DNA from: a virus
IMG/VR virus record: IMGVR_UViG_3300031759_000043
Coordinates: 1-48,677 of that record
Strand: one strand, 5' to 3'
Length of the DNA: 48,677 nucleotides
Numbering within the stretch: position 1 is the first letter of the stretch; each line of letters starts with the position of its first letter. Under the pieces are notes generated by a model, which was not told the DNA's origin, did no database searches, and was given only the letters and a program-made list of their open reading frames with translations. Positions 1 through 6,731 of this stretch are shown here, one piece after another. The position numbers and the translations under genes were made by a program.

Positions 1-10
1 GTGGTGTCAT
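1..10 (-). CDS. Start of a leftward gene, cut by the window edge
   Basis: Only the first codons are present: an ATG at position 10 read on the minus strand. It is called because it is preceded, 7 nt upstream, by AAGGAAGGAAGG, the ribosome site used by the neighbouring leftward genes. Nothing can be said about the product. Confidence 0.55.
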
Positions 11-62
11 TGCGTGCCTTCCTTCCTTGATGTGATGCGTGGTCCTGGCGGACCGCGCCCGA

Positions 63-80
63 CTCGAACTGATGTTCGAG
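63..80. terminator. Intergenic hairpin between leftward genes
   Basis: Seven-base arms CTCGAAC and GTTCGAG around a TGAT loop. It sits between the stop of the 162-residue gene and the next gene. No T-run follows, so it may be a weak terminator, an RNA-processing site or an mRNA stabiliser. Comparable hairpins lie in the next gaps at 647-671 and 1236-1262. Confidence 0.4.
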
Positions 81-100
81 GCGGACGCCGCGCGTCAGGC

Positions 101-589
101 TCAGTGATCGCCGTGCGAGATGTGCGGGTCGTGCGGGTCGATGCAGTCGGGATGAGGGTCTGTGGTCTGCCGGGCCGTCCACAGGTCGTACTTTACGATC
201 TGGCACATGGTGATGTGCCGCTGCGGGTGGAGGTCATCTACGATGTTCCACACTTGTGGCGGATCCAGTTCGCTGGAGTTCACAGACTTGACGTAGCTGA
301 GTTGACCGACGTTGGACTGCATGATGCGCATGTGCTCGCGATAGTGATGCAGCCCGTCCGCCTGCGCGTCCTCCAGACGGCTGTAGTAGCCGAAGCTGAA
401 CGTGTCCAGCTCCGGATCCAGCTGGTAGAAGTCGCAGGACGCGGGGCCGGACTGCCAGCTTGCGAGCCTGGTGCCACCTGAGATGGAGGCGGCCCACGCC
501 GCGTTCTGCTCAGTTGACGCGCCGACACCGGACACGTGGCGTGTCTCGCCGGTGCCCTCATTGCGGACGGTGACGGAATAGCCTGGCAT
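101..589 (-). CDS. Hypothetical protein, 162 aa, His/Asp-rich tail
   Basis: Not recognised. The ATG at 589 is preceded by AAGGAAGGAAGG at about 7 nt, the strongest ribosome site of this arm, which fixes the start. The N-terminal part (MPGYSVTVRNEGTGETRHVS) reads like a beta-rich stretch. The last 20 residues are rich in His, Asp and Pro (DPHDPHISHGDH) and could bind a metal, but this is only composition. It is monocistronic-looking, with hairpins in the gaps on both sides. A phage accessory protein is the only safe statement. Confidence 0.75.
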   Translation of the reverse strand: MPGYSVTVRNEGTGETRHVSGVGASTEQNAAWAASISGGTRLASWQSGPASCDFYQLDPELDTFSFGYYSRLEDAQADGLHHYREHMRIMQSNVGQLSYVKSVNSSELDPPQVWNIVDDLHPQRHITMCQIVKYDLWTARQTTDPHPDCIDPHDPHISHGDH

Positions 590-646
590 TGCTTGCCTTC
601 CTTCCTTGAAATGATGCAGTGCTAGCCCTTGACGGACTGCGCCGGA

Positions 647-671
647 CTCAGTATACTGATGTGATACTGAG
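647..671. terminator. Intergenic hairpin
   Basis: Eight-base perfect arms CTCAGTAT and ATACTGAG with a 9-nt loop, between two leftward genes. The flanks (GCC/GGACTC before it and GACGCGGACG after it) resemble those of the hairpin at 63-80 while the arms differ. That suggests a maintained intergenic element rather than a chance palindrome. Confidence 0.45.
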
Positions 672-685
672 TGCGACGCGGACGG

Positions 686-868
686 TCAGGACGGACGGAT
701 GAGCCGGATGGCGACGCCGAGGCTGCGGCCGGATGCGGTGACCGGATGCGCGACCGAGGCGACGGTGTAGTCGCTGCACTGAACGCCCGCCATGAGGAGG
801 ACGTCGCTGAGCGTGAGGCTCAGCACGAGTGCGTCACCAGCTCCGGCAGGTGACGGGATGACCTTCAC
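686..868 (-). CDS. Small hypothetical protein, 60 aa
   Basis: Not recognised. The open frame extends upstream to 925, but GTG at 868 is preceded by GAGGAAAAGGAA at 7 nt, while the upstream codons lack a ribosome site and encode an unlikely Pro/Arg stretch. The protein (MKVIPSPAGAGDALVLSLTL...) is mostly hydrophobic and beta-like, with one Cys. No signal peptide or clear membrane span. It lies 40 nt downstream of the Cys-rich gene at 909-1190 and is probably cotranscribed with it. Confidence 0.6.
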   Translation of the reverse strand: MKVIPSPAGAGDALVLSLTLSDVLLMAGVQCSDYTVASVAHPVTASGRSLGVAIRLIRPS

Positions 869-908
869 GTGATGATTCCTTTTCCTCGGGACCGGCCTGG
901 CTGGCGGG

Positions 909-1190
909 TCAGGCTGGCTGCGCAAACAGGATCGTTTCCAGATCCGGCATTGGATCGCTGAACTCGTGAGTCACGACGTTCGCGCCCGCCATGCAGAACA
1001 CGCAGTCCGGGTTCGGCTGCGTGCGCGCGTGCACACGGAGATGCACGCGCAGAGTGCAGGCGGTGGAGTCGCGGCAGATGATCACCGTGATCCAGGAGCC
1101 GAACACGCTGCGGATGCGGATGCTGCAGAGAGGCTGAAGCTTCTCGCAGAAGTCGCAGCGCGCTGTCATGATGCAGGTGTGCGTCAGCAT
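909..1190 (-). CDS. Small protein with two CxxC pairs, 93 aa
   Basis: Not recognised by family. The ATG at 1190 has AAGGAACAGGAAGG upstream, so the longer upstream open frame to 1397 is discarded. Two CxxC pairs (CDFC near residue 12, CVFC near residue 67) flank a basic, beta-rich middle (SIRIRSVFGSWITVIICRDS). Such a spacing fits one zinc site joined by a long insert, as in treble-clef or ribbon proteins. Several small neighbours share this Cys-pair style. A zinc-stabilised regulatory or host-interaction protein is possible but unproven. Confidence 0.65.
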   Translation of the reverse strand: MLTHTCIMTARCDFCEKLQPLCSIRIRSVFGSWITVIICRDSTACTLRVHLRVHARTQPNPDCVFCMAGANVVTHEFSDPMPDLETILFAQPA

Positions 1191-1235
1191 TGCATTACCT
1201 TCCTGTTCCTTAGGGTCCGTTCCGCCGGACCGCGC

Positions 1236-1262
1236 CAGGCGCATCGCTACGCGATGTGCCTG
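1236..1262. terminator. Intergenic hairpin, 12-bp stem
   Basis: CAGGCGCATCGC pairs with GCGATGTGCCTG (one G-T pair) around a TAC loop, in the gap between the lipoprotein-like gene and the CxxC gene. It probably ends or stabilises the leftward transcript. No T-run is visible. Confidence 0.5.
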
Positions 1263-1291
1263 ACGCCGAGTGGCGGTGCGGTGCGGTGCGG

Positions 1292-1432
1292 TCAGTACTT
1301 CGGGCGACGGTGCCTGCCCGGACGGGCTGGCGGGGGATCCGGAGATTCCGCTACCGCGATGGCGGCGGATCCGTCTGCGCAGGCGAGCAGCCCGCATCCG
1401 ATTGCGATGATGACTGCGATGACGGTTCTCAT
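1292..1432 (-). CDS. Small lipoprotein-like peptide, 46 aa
   Basis: The start ATG overlaps the stop of the upstream 51-residue gene as ATGA, which indicates translational coupling. The N-terminus has a hydrophobic core (VIAVIIAIGCGLL) followed by LLAC, which matches a lipobox, so the mature product would begin at Cys19. The rest is Ala/Pro-rich and ends in a basic PGRHRRPKY. A small envelope-targeted phage lipoprotein, for example for superinfection exclusion, would fit, but this role is inference. A plain membrane peptide is the alternative. Confidence 0.5.
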   Translation of the reverse strand: MRTVIAVIIAIGCGLLACADGSAAIAVAESPDPPPARPGRHRRPKY

Positions 1433-1584
1433 GACTGAACTGCCTGCGGTGTCGCGCGGACCTTGCGGATGCACGCGTAGCGCTCAGACTCGGTGAGAGC
1501 GAGCCACATGCGGCGCATGTTGGTGCGAGTGGAGATGCCGAGCAGCCTTTGCAAACGGATCATCTCCTTAGGAGAGACTTCCAT
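1429..1584 (-). CDS. Small helical protein, 51 aa
   Basis: Not recognised. ATG at 1584 has AAGGAAAGGCAAGG upstream. The product (MEVSPKEMIRLQRLLGIS...) is charged and helical, with the look of a small helix-turn-helix or coiled protein. It is coupled by ATGA to the lipoprotein-like gene downstream. It lies in the same reading frame as the 104-residue gene at 1744-2058, from which it is separated by an amber codon, a (CAG)13 run and a hairpin. A readthrough product is conceivable but not shown. Confidence 0.6.
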   Translation of the reverse strand: MEVSPKEMIRLQRLLGISTRTNMRRMWLALTESERYACIRKVRATPQAVQS

Positions 1585-1615
1585 AGCCTTGCCTTTCCTT
1601 GATGCGGTGACGCAG

Positions 1616-1678
1616 CCGCCTGGATGGCGGTGTCTTCCGCTGTGCGCTGAGCGCACTGACCGGTGCACATCCAGGCGG
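1616..1678. terminator. Long-range inverted repeat between leftward genes
   Basis: Perfect 11-base arms CCGCCTGGATG and CATCCAGGCGG, with a second small hairpin (GCGC...GCGC) in the loop. It fills the gap between the CAG run and the ribosome site of the 51-residue gene, so it could insulate or control that gene. Confidence 0.45.
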
Positions 1679-1701
1679 ATGTGCGCCAGCCGAGCGAGTT
1701 C

Positions 1702-2058
<357 letters not shown>

Positions 2059-2097
2059 GATGCTTTCCTTCCTTGTGGTGTCCTAGCGGACAGAGCC

Positions 2098-2126
2098 GGG
2101 CACACCCCGTGATGGGGGGTGTGCCC
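2098..2126 (-). terminator. Strong hairpin after the 335-residue gene
   Basis: GGGCACACCCC pairs perfectly with GGGGTGTGCCC around a 7-nt loop, starting 13 nt after the stop of the gene at 2139-3146. Position and strength fit a transcription terminator for the leftward transcript. The T-run is lacking, which is common in actinobacterial genomes. Confidence 0.65.
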
Positions 2127-2138
2127 GACCCGTGAGCG

Positions 2139-3146
2139 CTAGGCGCTCGCGGTTGCGAGTTCCTGCTTGACCGCGTAGCGGTCGGTGGGGGTGTGGAGGT
2201 AGCTGAGCTTGCCCGCGCTGTGGCGGGTCAGCTCGGCCGTGGTGGCCGCGATGACCTCGCGGATCGTGATGATCTGCGGGTCGTCGGCGGGGAACTGCGC
2301 CGCGATGTCGGCAGCGAGCTCTGCGCCCGCCGTCTCCATCTGTATCCTGCTCGCTTTGTTGGTCATGTTGTAGACGGTGCGGTTACCCGTCCCGTGCTCC
2401 TTGATGACCTGGCGAGCGGAGGTGGTAACCACCTTCTCCGCCGTGCGGATGTACCCGCCCGGGGCGTCCAGCGCAGTGACGAGCGCCGTGAAGAACGGCC
2501 GGAACAGCACCGGGATGACGACCTCCTCGAAGATCGGGTTGGTCTGGGTGCTTTTGTGGCAGTTGCCGTCGCTGACGAACCCGGCCCCGAACAGGGCCTG
2601 CGCCATCATGGAGATGATGCGAGCCAGGGACGGGCCACGGCCCGACGCGGAATCCGGCCGGAACGTGAACGTGTCCGTGCGGATGATCTCGTCGTCCTTG
2701 CGAGCGGCGAGGGTCTCCAGCGCGATGCGCGCGGAGGTGACCGCGTAGGCCGTCAGCGCGGTGCGGCGGGCGTCCTGCGTGGCGGTCATGCTGACCGCCA
2801 CGGCCAGGTAGTCCACCGGCTCCGGCTCCGCCACGGGGGCGGCGTCGGTCGGCTGCTCCGTGTTCACGGGGTCACTCTCAGTGACCGGGGGGGCGGCGTC
2901 CGGCTCCTGCTCCGCATCCGCTTGCGCGGGGGCGGGGCTGGCGTCGGGCTCGCCGGTCGGTGTGGGGGCGGCGTCCGCGTTCACGGTGGCAACCGCGTCC
3001 GTGTCCGTGTCCGTGGCCGGGGCGTCCTGCTCCGTTACCGGGGCGGCGGGCGTCTCGTCCACGGCCGGGGCGGCGTCCGCAGGCTGCTCCGTGTTAGGGG
3101 CGGCCGGGGTCCGCTGCGCGCGGCGGTTGTTGATACGAGGTGCCAT
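2139..3146 (-). CDS. 335-aa protein with disordered acidic N-terminus
   Basis: Not recognised. The start ATG at 3146 has GGGAGAAAG 2-3 nt upstream. Residues 1 to about 110 are low-complexity, rich in Pro, Ala, Asp, Glu and Thr with repeated PVTE/NTEQP blocks. Residues 110-335 form a globular, largely helical domain (for example MMAQALFGAGFVSDG and VVTTSARQVIKEHG) without an obvious catalytic motif. The gene stands alone between an 11-bp-arm palindrome upstream (3167-3189) and a strong hairpin downstream, so it is probably separately regulated and well expressed. A DNA- or host-binding early protein is one possibility; nothing in the sequence proves it. Confidence 0.8.
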   Translation of the reverse strand: MAPRINNRRAQRTPAAPNTEQPADAAPAVDETPAAPVTEQDAPATDTDTDAVATVNADAAPTPTGEPDASPAPAQADAEQEPDAAPPVTESDPVNTEQPTDAAPVAEPEPVDYLAVAVSMTATQDARRTALTAYAVTSARIALETLAARKDDEIIRTDTFTFRPDSASGRGPSLARIISMMAQALFGAGFVSDGNCHKSTQTNPIFEEVVIPVLFRPFFTALVTALDAPGGYIRTAEKVVTTSARQVIKEHGTGNRTVYNMTNKASRIQMETAGAELAADIAAQFPADDPQIITIREVIAATTAELTRHSAGKLSYLHTPTDRYAVKQELATASA

Positions 3147-3166
3147 TTCTTTCTCCCTATCCGTTG

Positions 3167-3189
3167 CCTAGCTACACTGTGTAGCTAGG
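3167..3189. promoter_or_regulatory. 23-bp palindrome upstream of the 335-residue gene
   Basis: Perfect 11-base arms (CCTAGCTACAC and GTGTAGCTAGG) around a single central base, 21 bp before the ATG at 3146. Symmetry and position fit an operator for a dimeric repressor, or a hairpin in the 5' leader near the ribosome site. Confidence 0.6.
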
Positions 3190-3290
3190 TTGGTGCCTTG
3201 TGCGCCGTATGACTACGGTGCGTGTGCAGGTCGGCTTGCAACCTACAAAGCCGGACACATACCGTGAGGGGATGTGAGCGACTTTGGGGG

Positions 3291-3464
3291 TTACGGTGCG
3301 GTTGGGGTGATGGCTGAGCAGTTGTTCGCGTAGATCTGGCCTGCCACTGTCGTGTACGAACACACGATCGTAGGGGAGCTGGCGGACCGGCCGATAAGCA
3401 GGATGCCGATAATAAGAACGGCGGTCGCTATCACGGTGGCAAACGCGCTTGCGGTAATTCCCAT
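3291..3464 (-). CDS. Small single-pass membrane protein, 57 aa
   Basis: Too short for usual gene finders but well supported: ATG at 3464 is preceded by AAGGAAGGAAAGCATC, the same leader as the gene starting at 2058. Residues 5-25 (ASAFATVIATAVLIIGILLI) form one hydrophobic span, followed by a short tail with two Cys and several polar residues. It looks like a signal-anchor peptide with its C-terminus outside the cell. Function unknown. It follows a copy of the intergenic repeat at 3504-3560. Confidence 0.65.
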   Translation of the reverse strand: MGITASAFATVIATAVLIIGILLIGRSASSPTIVCSYTTVAGQIYANNCSAITPTAP

Positions 3465-3503
3465 GATGCTTTCCTTCCTTGACTAGCTGCTCATTGGATT
3501 CAC

Positions 3504-3560
3504 AGCTACAAACGCGAGCATTCACTGTGAATGCGCGCGAATGTCATTGTGAATGCGATG
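3504..3560 (-). repeat. Intergenic repeat copy 1 with hairpin
   Basis: One of three related elements (others at 3865-3914 and 4010-4063). Conserved parts are AGCTACAAACGCG on one side and CGCGAATG on the other. Between them is a hairpin whose arms differ between copies but stay complementary (here GCATTCAC/GTGAATGC). Each copy lies just upstream, in leftward sense, of a small gene's ribosome site. It may be a terminator-promoter or RNA-processing unit. Confidence 0.7.
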
Positions 3561-3563
3561 GGG

Positions 3564-3827
3564 TTACTTTAGGGGCCTGGAAAGCGGAGCCGTCGCCAGG
3601 ATGTTCTGCAATGACGCGATAAGCTTAGGATCCTTAACCGGCGTTGCAGCCACCTTGTAAAAGGTGCCATCGTGGACAACGTACGTGCCGTAACCGGGGT
3701 TGTACGGTTCTAGGGTCTGTACCTCGGCCGCGTGCAATGCGTCGGCTGTTATGAAAGCAAGCGTCTGAGCAAATTCATCGAAATGCTCCCCTTTGAGGTA
3801 GGAAGCTTTCGCGTGTTCTGATTTCAC
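3564..3827 (-). CDS. Hypothetical protein, 87 aa
   Basis: Not recognised. The start is GTG at 3827, preceded by AAGGAAAAGGAAGGGCAGC. The sequence (MKSEHAKASYLKGEHFDEFA...) has an N-terminal helical half and a second half with YNPGYGTYVVHDGTFYKVA, a short beta-hairpin-like stretch. Flanked on both sides by copies of the intergenic repeat, it may be its own transcription unit. The beta part is reminiscent of the 21-residue peptide encoded just upstream (YTYVLSIDGTPVGEP), but this resemblance is weak. Confidence 0.65.
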   Translation of the reverse strand: MKSEHAKASYLKGEHFDEFAQTLAFITADALHAAEVQTLEPYNPGYGTYVVHDGTFYKVAATPVKDPKLIASLQNILATAPLSRPLK

Positions 3828-3864
3828 TAGCTGCCCTTCCTTTTCCTTGAAGCTGCACTTTCAC

Positions 3865-3914
3865 AGCTACAAACGCGAGCATACGAGATGCGCGCGAATG
3901 TCATTGTGAATGCG
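3865..3914 (-). repeat. Intergenic repeat copy 2 with hairpin
   Basis: Second copy of the element at 3504-3560. It shares AGCTACAAACGCGAGCAT, CGCGCGAATGTCATTGTGAATG, but the hairpin core is shortened (GCAT-ACGAG-ATGC). The stop codon of the 21-residue reading frame lies inside this copy. Confidence 0.7.
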
Positions 3915-3966
3915 GTTCGCCTACCGGAGTGCCGTCTATTGACAGTACATAGGTGTATGTACCCAT
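3901..3966 (-). CDS. Possible 21-aa peptide
   Basis: ATG at 3966 is preceded by AGGAAGGGCAAGC, a clear ribosome site, and a 21-codon frame follows (MGTYTYVLSIDGTPVGEP...). Its stop lies in repeat copy 2. It could be a real microprotein, a leader peptide, or the relic of a longer gene truncated by the repeat. The ribosome site is the only positive evidence. Confidence 0.4.
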   Translation of the reverse strand: MGTYTYVLSIDGTPVGEPHSQ

Positions 3967-4009
3967 TGCTTGCCCTTCCTATTCCCTTGATTAGCTGTTG
4001 CATTCCTAC

Positions 4010-4063
4010 AGCTACAAACGCGCGCATTCAGTGTTGCTGAATGCCCGCGAATGGCACCGTAGG
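4010..4063 (-). repeat. Intergenic repeat copy 3 with hairpin
   Basis: Third copy of the element. The frame AGCTACAAACGCG...CGCGAATG is kept, while the hairpin arms are GCATTCAG/CTGAATGC, a compensated change relative to copy 1. This supports a conserved RNA or DNA stem rather than a conserved sequence. Confidence 0.7.
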
Positions 4064-4067
4064 GGCG

Positions 4068-4463
4068 CTACTGGCAAAATTCGCACACGCGGGATGCCGA
4101 GGCTACCGGCATAAGCACGTGACACTTCCTACATTGGTTCTTGGGATTGTCGTGATAATCGCGGCTGCGCTTTGAATCGGCGACTACCTTACTGCCGTAG
4201 ATGTAATCGTTGGCCGCTTTCTCAAGCGTGTCCTGGCTTGGTATAACGTCTTTACCGGGGCATTCGCAATCGGCTTGATAGACCATGTTATTGGTCCGGC
4301 CGTTCTTTGCCGGGCGCGATTCGTAATTGAGAGTGCGCAGCGGCAGATTGCCCTTAGCCGTAACTTGCTTACCGGTTACGCGGACCTTTTTCGTAGTGGC
4401 CTGAAAAGAGCCGGAATTGAATTGGGGACGCGCGCCGGCAAGCGGGGAGTGACGCTTTGACAT
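4068..4463 (-). CDS. Basic protein with C-terminal Cys cluster, 131 aa
   Basis: Not recognised. ATG at 4463 has AGGGGAAAAG upstream; the upstream in-frame codons fall in the inverted repeat and are not used. The N-terminal third is basic (MSKRHSPLAGARPQFN, KKVRVTGKQV). Cysteines are arranged as CEC near residue 70, then CRKC and CEFC in the last 25 residues, typical of a zinc-ribbon nucleic-acid-binding protein. It is the first gene of the leftward operon after the non-coding block at 4.5-5.7 kb, so it may be an early regulatory protein. Confidence 0.7.
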   Translation of the reverse strand: MSKRHSPLAGARPQFNSGSFQATTKKVRVTGKQVTAKGNLPLRTLNYESRPAKNGRTNNMVYQADCECPGKDVIPSQDTLEKAANDYIYGSKVVADSKRSRDYHDNPKNQCRKCHVLMPVASASRVCEFCQ

Positions 4464-4483
4464 TCTTTTCCCCTGCCTTGATA

Positions 4484-4564
4484 GGTAACAGTCTGGCAAT
4501 TCAATAATTGTCTACTAACGGTTTGCCCGTGGTAGATAAACAATTGAATTGCCAGACCATTACC
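4484..4564. repeat. Imperfect inverted repeat upstream of the leftward operon
   Basis: Perfect 14-base arms TCTGGCAATTCAAT (4492-4505) and ATTGAATTGCCAGA (4543-4556), extended outward by GGTAA/TTACC and inward by partial matches. In leftward transcripts it would form a long hairpin ending 21 nt before the ATG at 4463, so it may control the first gene of that operon. Confidence 0.75.
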
Positions 4565-5143
4565 CGGGAACGGCTGATTGCGCCGTGCCCGGGAATGGCC
4601 CAAGGATTAGGAAAGAAAGGCATCAATATATGTCTTTGGGAGGTTTACCAGAAAGGACCTTACGGCGTTTCAGCCGCTACCCCTAACCGGGCCCATGCCT
4701 TTACAGCATGGGTGCGCTAATCTAATTAGTCCGCACCATAGGACCATTCCGGTGAACGGTGCCACCGCTTATGATCCAACATTCCATTACGCCACAACAG
4801 AATCAACTGAAATGGCGGGGTCACTAGTCCATAAGCCCATGGTATGCCCCTTTTAAAAGGCACACTGAGTAGACTTTGGGGGAAATAGGAATGCCCCTTG
4901 TTTAATTAATTGTGGCCATTGGTGACCTGGCATAAGACCAGGCGGGCCGCAAGGTAAACCTGGCAAACCGGGCCAAAGTACCGCCCGCCTTGCCCCCCTT
5001 GCCCAACAAGCCAAACATTACCCGCTACCAGGGTGTGGTGGGTAACGTAACAGGCACGGAACGGTAACGGTATGGTAACGGGTACCGGGGGGTCCGCTGG
5101 CTCGGTAGTCGGCAGCCTGCCAGGCATGCGTGCCCTGTATGCC

Positions 5144-5230
5144 ACCTAGTAGCCACGTAGGCGGGGCTGTAGACATCCCCCTGCCCATCACAAGCGGGGG
5201 CATTCGCGCCCGCCTACGTGGCTGCTAGGT
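5144..5230. repeat. 22-bp inverted repeat, one mismatch
   Basis: Arms at 5144-5165 and 5209-5230 (starting ACCTAGTAGCCACG and ending CGTGGCTGCTAGGT) match at 21 of 22 positions around a 43-nt loop. It lies immediately before the iterated sites at 5281-5446 and could be a cruciform-forming part of an origin. Confidence 0.8.
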
Positions 5231-5280
5231 ACCCGCAAGCCCCTATGTGCGTAGAGTAGCCACTGGTAACACTGCGTGCC

Positions 5281-5446
5281 TGCTTGCATTTGCAAGCACT
5301 GTACGCCGTATGCTTGCAGTTGCAAGCACCCCGGTTGTACGAACATACGTACGACCCGGTTGTACGCATGACCATATGACTCGGTTGTATGGTCGACCGT
5401 ACGACCGTACACCGGACATATAGGACGAAACGGACATATAGGACGA
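5281..5446. repeat. Ordered array of three kinds of short repeats (iteron-like)
   Basis: Two copies of TGCTTGCANTTGCAAGCA (5281-5298 and 5311-5328), each an 8-bp inverted repeat, spaced 30 bp. Three 25-bp units beginning CGGTTGTAYG at 5332, 5357 and 5382, each with partial dyad symmetry ending in GTACGACC or similar. Two copies of CGGACATATAGGACGA (5413-5428, 5431-5446) spaced 18 bp. The regular spacing indicates protein-binding arrays such as replication-initiator or repressor sites. Confidence 0.75.
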
Positions 5447-5538
5447 TCAGTACGAGAAAGGGGCAAATCGGGCACCCAGCGAGCGGCTATCCACCACCCT
5501 CGCTAGCCCCATCCCCCCCGCCCCCCAGGCGTAAACAG

Positions 5539-5577
5539 CTGAGCCCGGAGTGACGGTTTTTGTCACTCCGGGCTCAG
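5539..5577 (-). terminator. Perfect 16-bp hairpin after the leftward operon
   Basis: CTGAGCCCGGAGTGAC pairs perfectly with its complement around a 7-nt loop. It lies about 100 nt beyond the stop of the gene at 5681-5929, the last gene of the leftward run from 11,734. It is flanked by two copies of GTAAACAGCT (5531 and 5587). A strong terminator is the simplest reading. Confidence 0.7.
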
Positions 5578-5680
5578 TCAGTTAAGGTAAACAGCTAACG
5601 GAACTCCGCCTTCCAGCTCCCCGACATCCTCACCCTCCGCTCCCGGCCGCCAACCCTATCCTACACCTCCCCACTGCGTT

Positions 5681-5929
5681 TCACAACTGGCTTTCGACCG
5701 ATGCAGACCCGCCGCTGGAATCCACCGCGTAAACAGCTCCCAGCTTCAGTTCCACCGCGACCTCGTGCCCTAGATCCCGCGCATGATCCCTCGCCGCACT
5801 GGTGAGCACCAGCCAGTCCGCCTCCTCTCCCTCCGGCGGAATCAGATCACCGCACACCTGGCACCAGAGTTCCGCCTTCCGCCGCTGCACCCGGAGCTGC
5901 ACTACGCCCTGCGACTCATTCACTCTCAT
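5681..5929 (-). CDS. Small protein with CxxC, 82 aa
   Basis: Not recognised by family. ATG at 5929 follows AGGAG at 9 nt. A basic N-terminus (residues 10-18) precedes CQVCGDLIPPEGEEADWLVL, one zinc-knuckle-like Cys pair, then a helix containing His residues (ARDHARDLGHEVAVEL) that could complete a CCHH site. It is the last gene of a tightly packed leftward run and stands 6 nt after the preceding stop. It may be a zinc-finger protein binding nucleic acid or a host factor. Confidence 0.65.
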   Translation of the reverse strand: MRVNESQGVVQLRVQRRKAELWCQVCGDLIPPEGEEADWLVLTSAARDHARDLGHEVAVELKLGAVYAVDSSGGSASVESQL

Positions 5930-5935
5930 TCACTC

Positions 5936-6100
5936 TCACTCCTGGAACGGAGGATCCAGCACCGCAACAATCGCCAGCGCCTGCCAGCGTGCAATCCGTC
6001 CTATCAGGACGACGAGCCCTGCATCTTCCGTCAGCTCCGCCACTGCGTACATCCCGTCGTTTTCCAGATCCCCCGCCACCCGTCGCTCACACTCACTCAC
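5936..6100 (-). CDS. Small hypothetical protein, 54 aa
   Basis: Not recognised. GTG at 6100 overlaps the stop of the upstream gene as GTGA, the coupling used throughout this phage, and GCGGAA lies just upstream. An ATG at 6154 in the same frame would overlap the upstream gene by 58 nt and is less likely. The product (MSECERRVAGDLENDGMYAV...) is mixed, with a hydrophobic VAVLDPPF end. Nothing more can be said. Confidence 0.55.
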   Translation of the reverse strand: MSECERRVAGDLENDGMYAVAELTEDAGLVVLIGRIARWQALAIVAVLDPPFQE

Positions 6101-6300
6101 TTCCGCACCAGAATGCAGATGTGCCGCCCTCCCCCCTCCGCGCACTCCGCGCACTCCAGTTCACCGTCAAGCAGCATGCGCTGGTGCACCACGCACAGTC
6201 GGGCTCGCTCCGGCCGGTGACACGCGCAGCCGTAGCTGACCATCACGGCAGACGGGCGAGTGCAGGTCTCGCCTGGCAGGTTAATTCCGCAGGTTTCCAT
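6097..6300 (-). CDS. Zinc-ribbon-like protein, 67 aa
   Basis: Start ATG at 6300 with AAGGA 10 nt upstream. Eight Cys and three His are spread over 67 residues, including CACH near residue 25 and CAEC near residue 50, arranged like a small treble-clef or B-box-type zinc fold (CACHRPERARLCVVHQ). The spacing CxCH-x8-C-x2-H is reminiscent of B-box fingers. It lies between two other small Cys-rich genes, which suggests a set of small zinc proteins made together. Function unknown. Confidence 0.65.
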   Translation of the reverse strand: METCGINLPGETCTRPSAVMVSYGCACHRPERARLCVVHQRMLLDGELECAECAEGGGRHICILVRK

Positions 6301-6306
6301 TCAGTG

Positions 6307-6462
6307 TCAGTCCTTCGGCTCAGCGTACTCGGATCTGGTGATGTGACCGCCTAGCCAGCAGTACCAGAGTTTGCTGTCCACGTGCATCCACTGGTCCCTC
6401 CCTGTTCGCACTCTGCGGATTTTCTTCTTGCACCACTTGCACTCACTAACCGGTCCGTACAT
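6307..6462 (-). CDS. Small CxxC protein, 51 aa
   Basis: A short gene supported by layout: ATG at 6462 overlaps the TGA of the upstream gene by one base (TGATG), and the stop lies 6 nt before the next start. The product begins MYGPVSECKWCKKKIRRV, one Cys pair in a basic context, with a further Cys and a His (YCWLGGHITRSE) that could complete a zinc site. Probably translationally coupled within the leftward operon. Function unknown. Confidence 0.6.
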   Translation of the reverse strand: MYGPVSECKWCKKKIRRVRTGRDQWMHVDSKLWYCWLGGHITRSEYAEPKD

Positions 6463-6731
6463 CAGCACACTCGCATCCGCGCGCACTCGTGCCCGCGCGC
6501 CCAGTCCGTCAGCTCTTCCAGCCCGACGGCATCCTGCCGTCCTCCAGGTCCGCCTCCGAATTCAGCTCTCCCGCCGCACACCCAGCAGCGGACCTGGACC
6601 GGCTCAACCCACTCAGCCCCCTCGTCACTCCAGCCCCTCACCTGGAACTTCCGCTCATCCGCCTGCGCGAGCACCACGTCTCCGATTCGCACCTCAGCTC
6701 CCGTCACCGGCAGCCGCTGCTTCCCGCTCAC
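6462..6731 (-). CDS. Small protein with CxxC, 89 aa or shorter
   Basis: Not recognised. GTG at 6731 follows AAGGAG at 4-5 nt but overlaps the upstream gene by 38 nt. GTG at 6692, just after the upstream stop and behind GGGAGC, would give 76 residues and is a real alternative. The body (VRIGDVVLAQADERKFQVRG) resembles a small beta-barrel, followed by CWVCGG, a zinc-knuckle pair, and a last CARMRVC. It belongs to the block of small Cys-rich proteins. Confidence 0.6.
   Translation of the reverse strand: MSGKQRLPVTGAEVRIGDVVLAQADERKFQVRGWSDEGAEWVEPVQVRCWVCGGRAEFGGGPGGRQDAVGLEELTDWARGHECARMRVC

Larger units (their letters stand above)
4464..5680. other. Non-coding, repeat-rich block; candidate origin or operator region
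   Basis: No convincing gene is seen over 1.2 kb. From left: inverted repeat 4484-4564; hairpin 4563-4593 (CCCGGG/ACGGC arms); a doubtful 18-codon plus-strand frame at 4630-4686 behind AGGAAAGAAAGG; small hairpins near 4691-4737; an AT-richer stretch with TTTAATTAATTG near 4900; several GGTAACG units at 5040-5085; a 22-bp inverted repeat at 5144-5230; repeats at 5281-5446; a hairpin at 5539-5577. Base composition is clearly less GC-rich than in the flanking genes in the first half. The layout fits a replication origin and/or a regulatory hub between two leftward operons. Confidence 0.6.

Noticed and set aside
2193-3188. Long open frame (331 codons) antisense to the 335-residue gene
   Set aside because: Arg/Gly-rich composition, no ribosome site, and a mirror of the GC-rich minus-strand gene that has a good start and flanking signals.
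4671-4738. tRNA-like stem-loop with CTTTACA loop (would read the UAA codon)
   Set aside because: The stem CATGC/GCATG and 7-base loop look like an anticodon arm, but no D-arm or TTC-containing T-arm is present nearby.
4906-5145. 79-codon minus-strand frame in the repeat block
   Set aside because: No ribosome site; it lies over repeated GGTAACG units and shows unlikely amino-acid runs.
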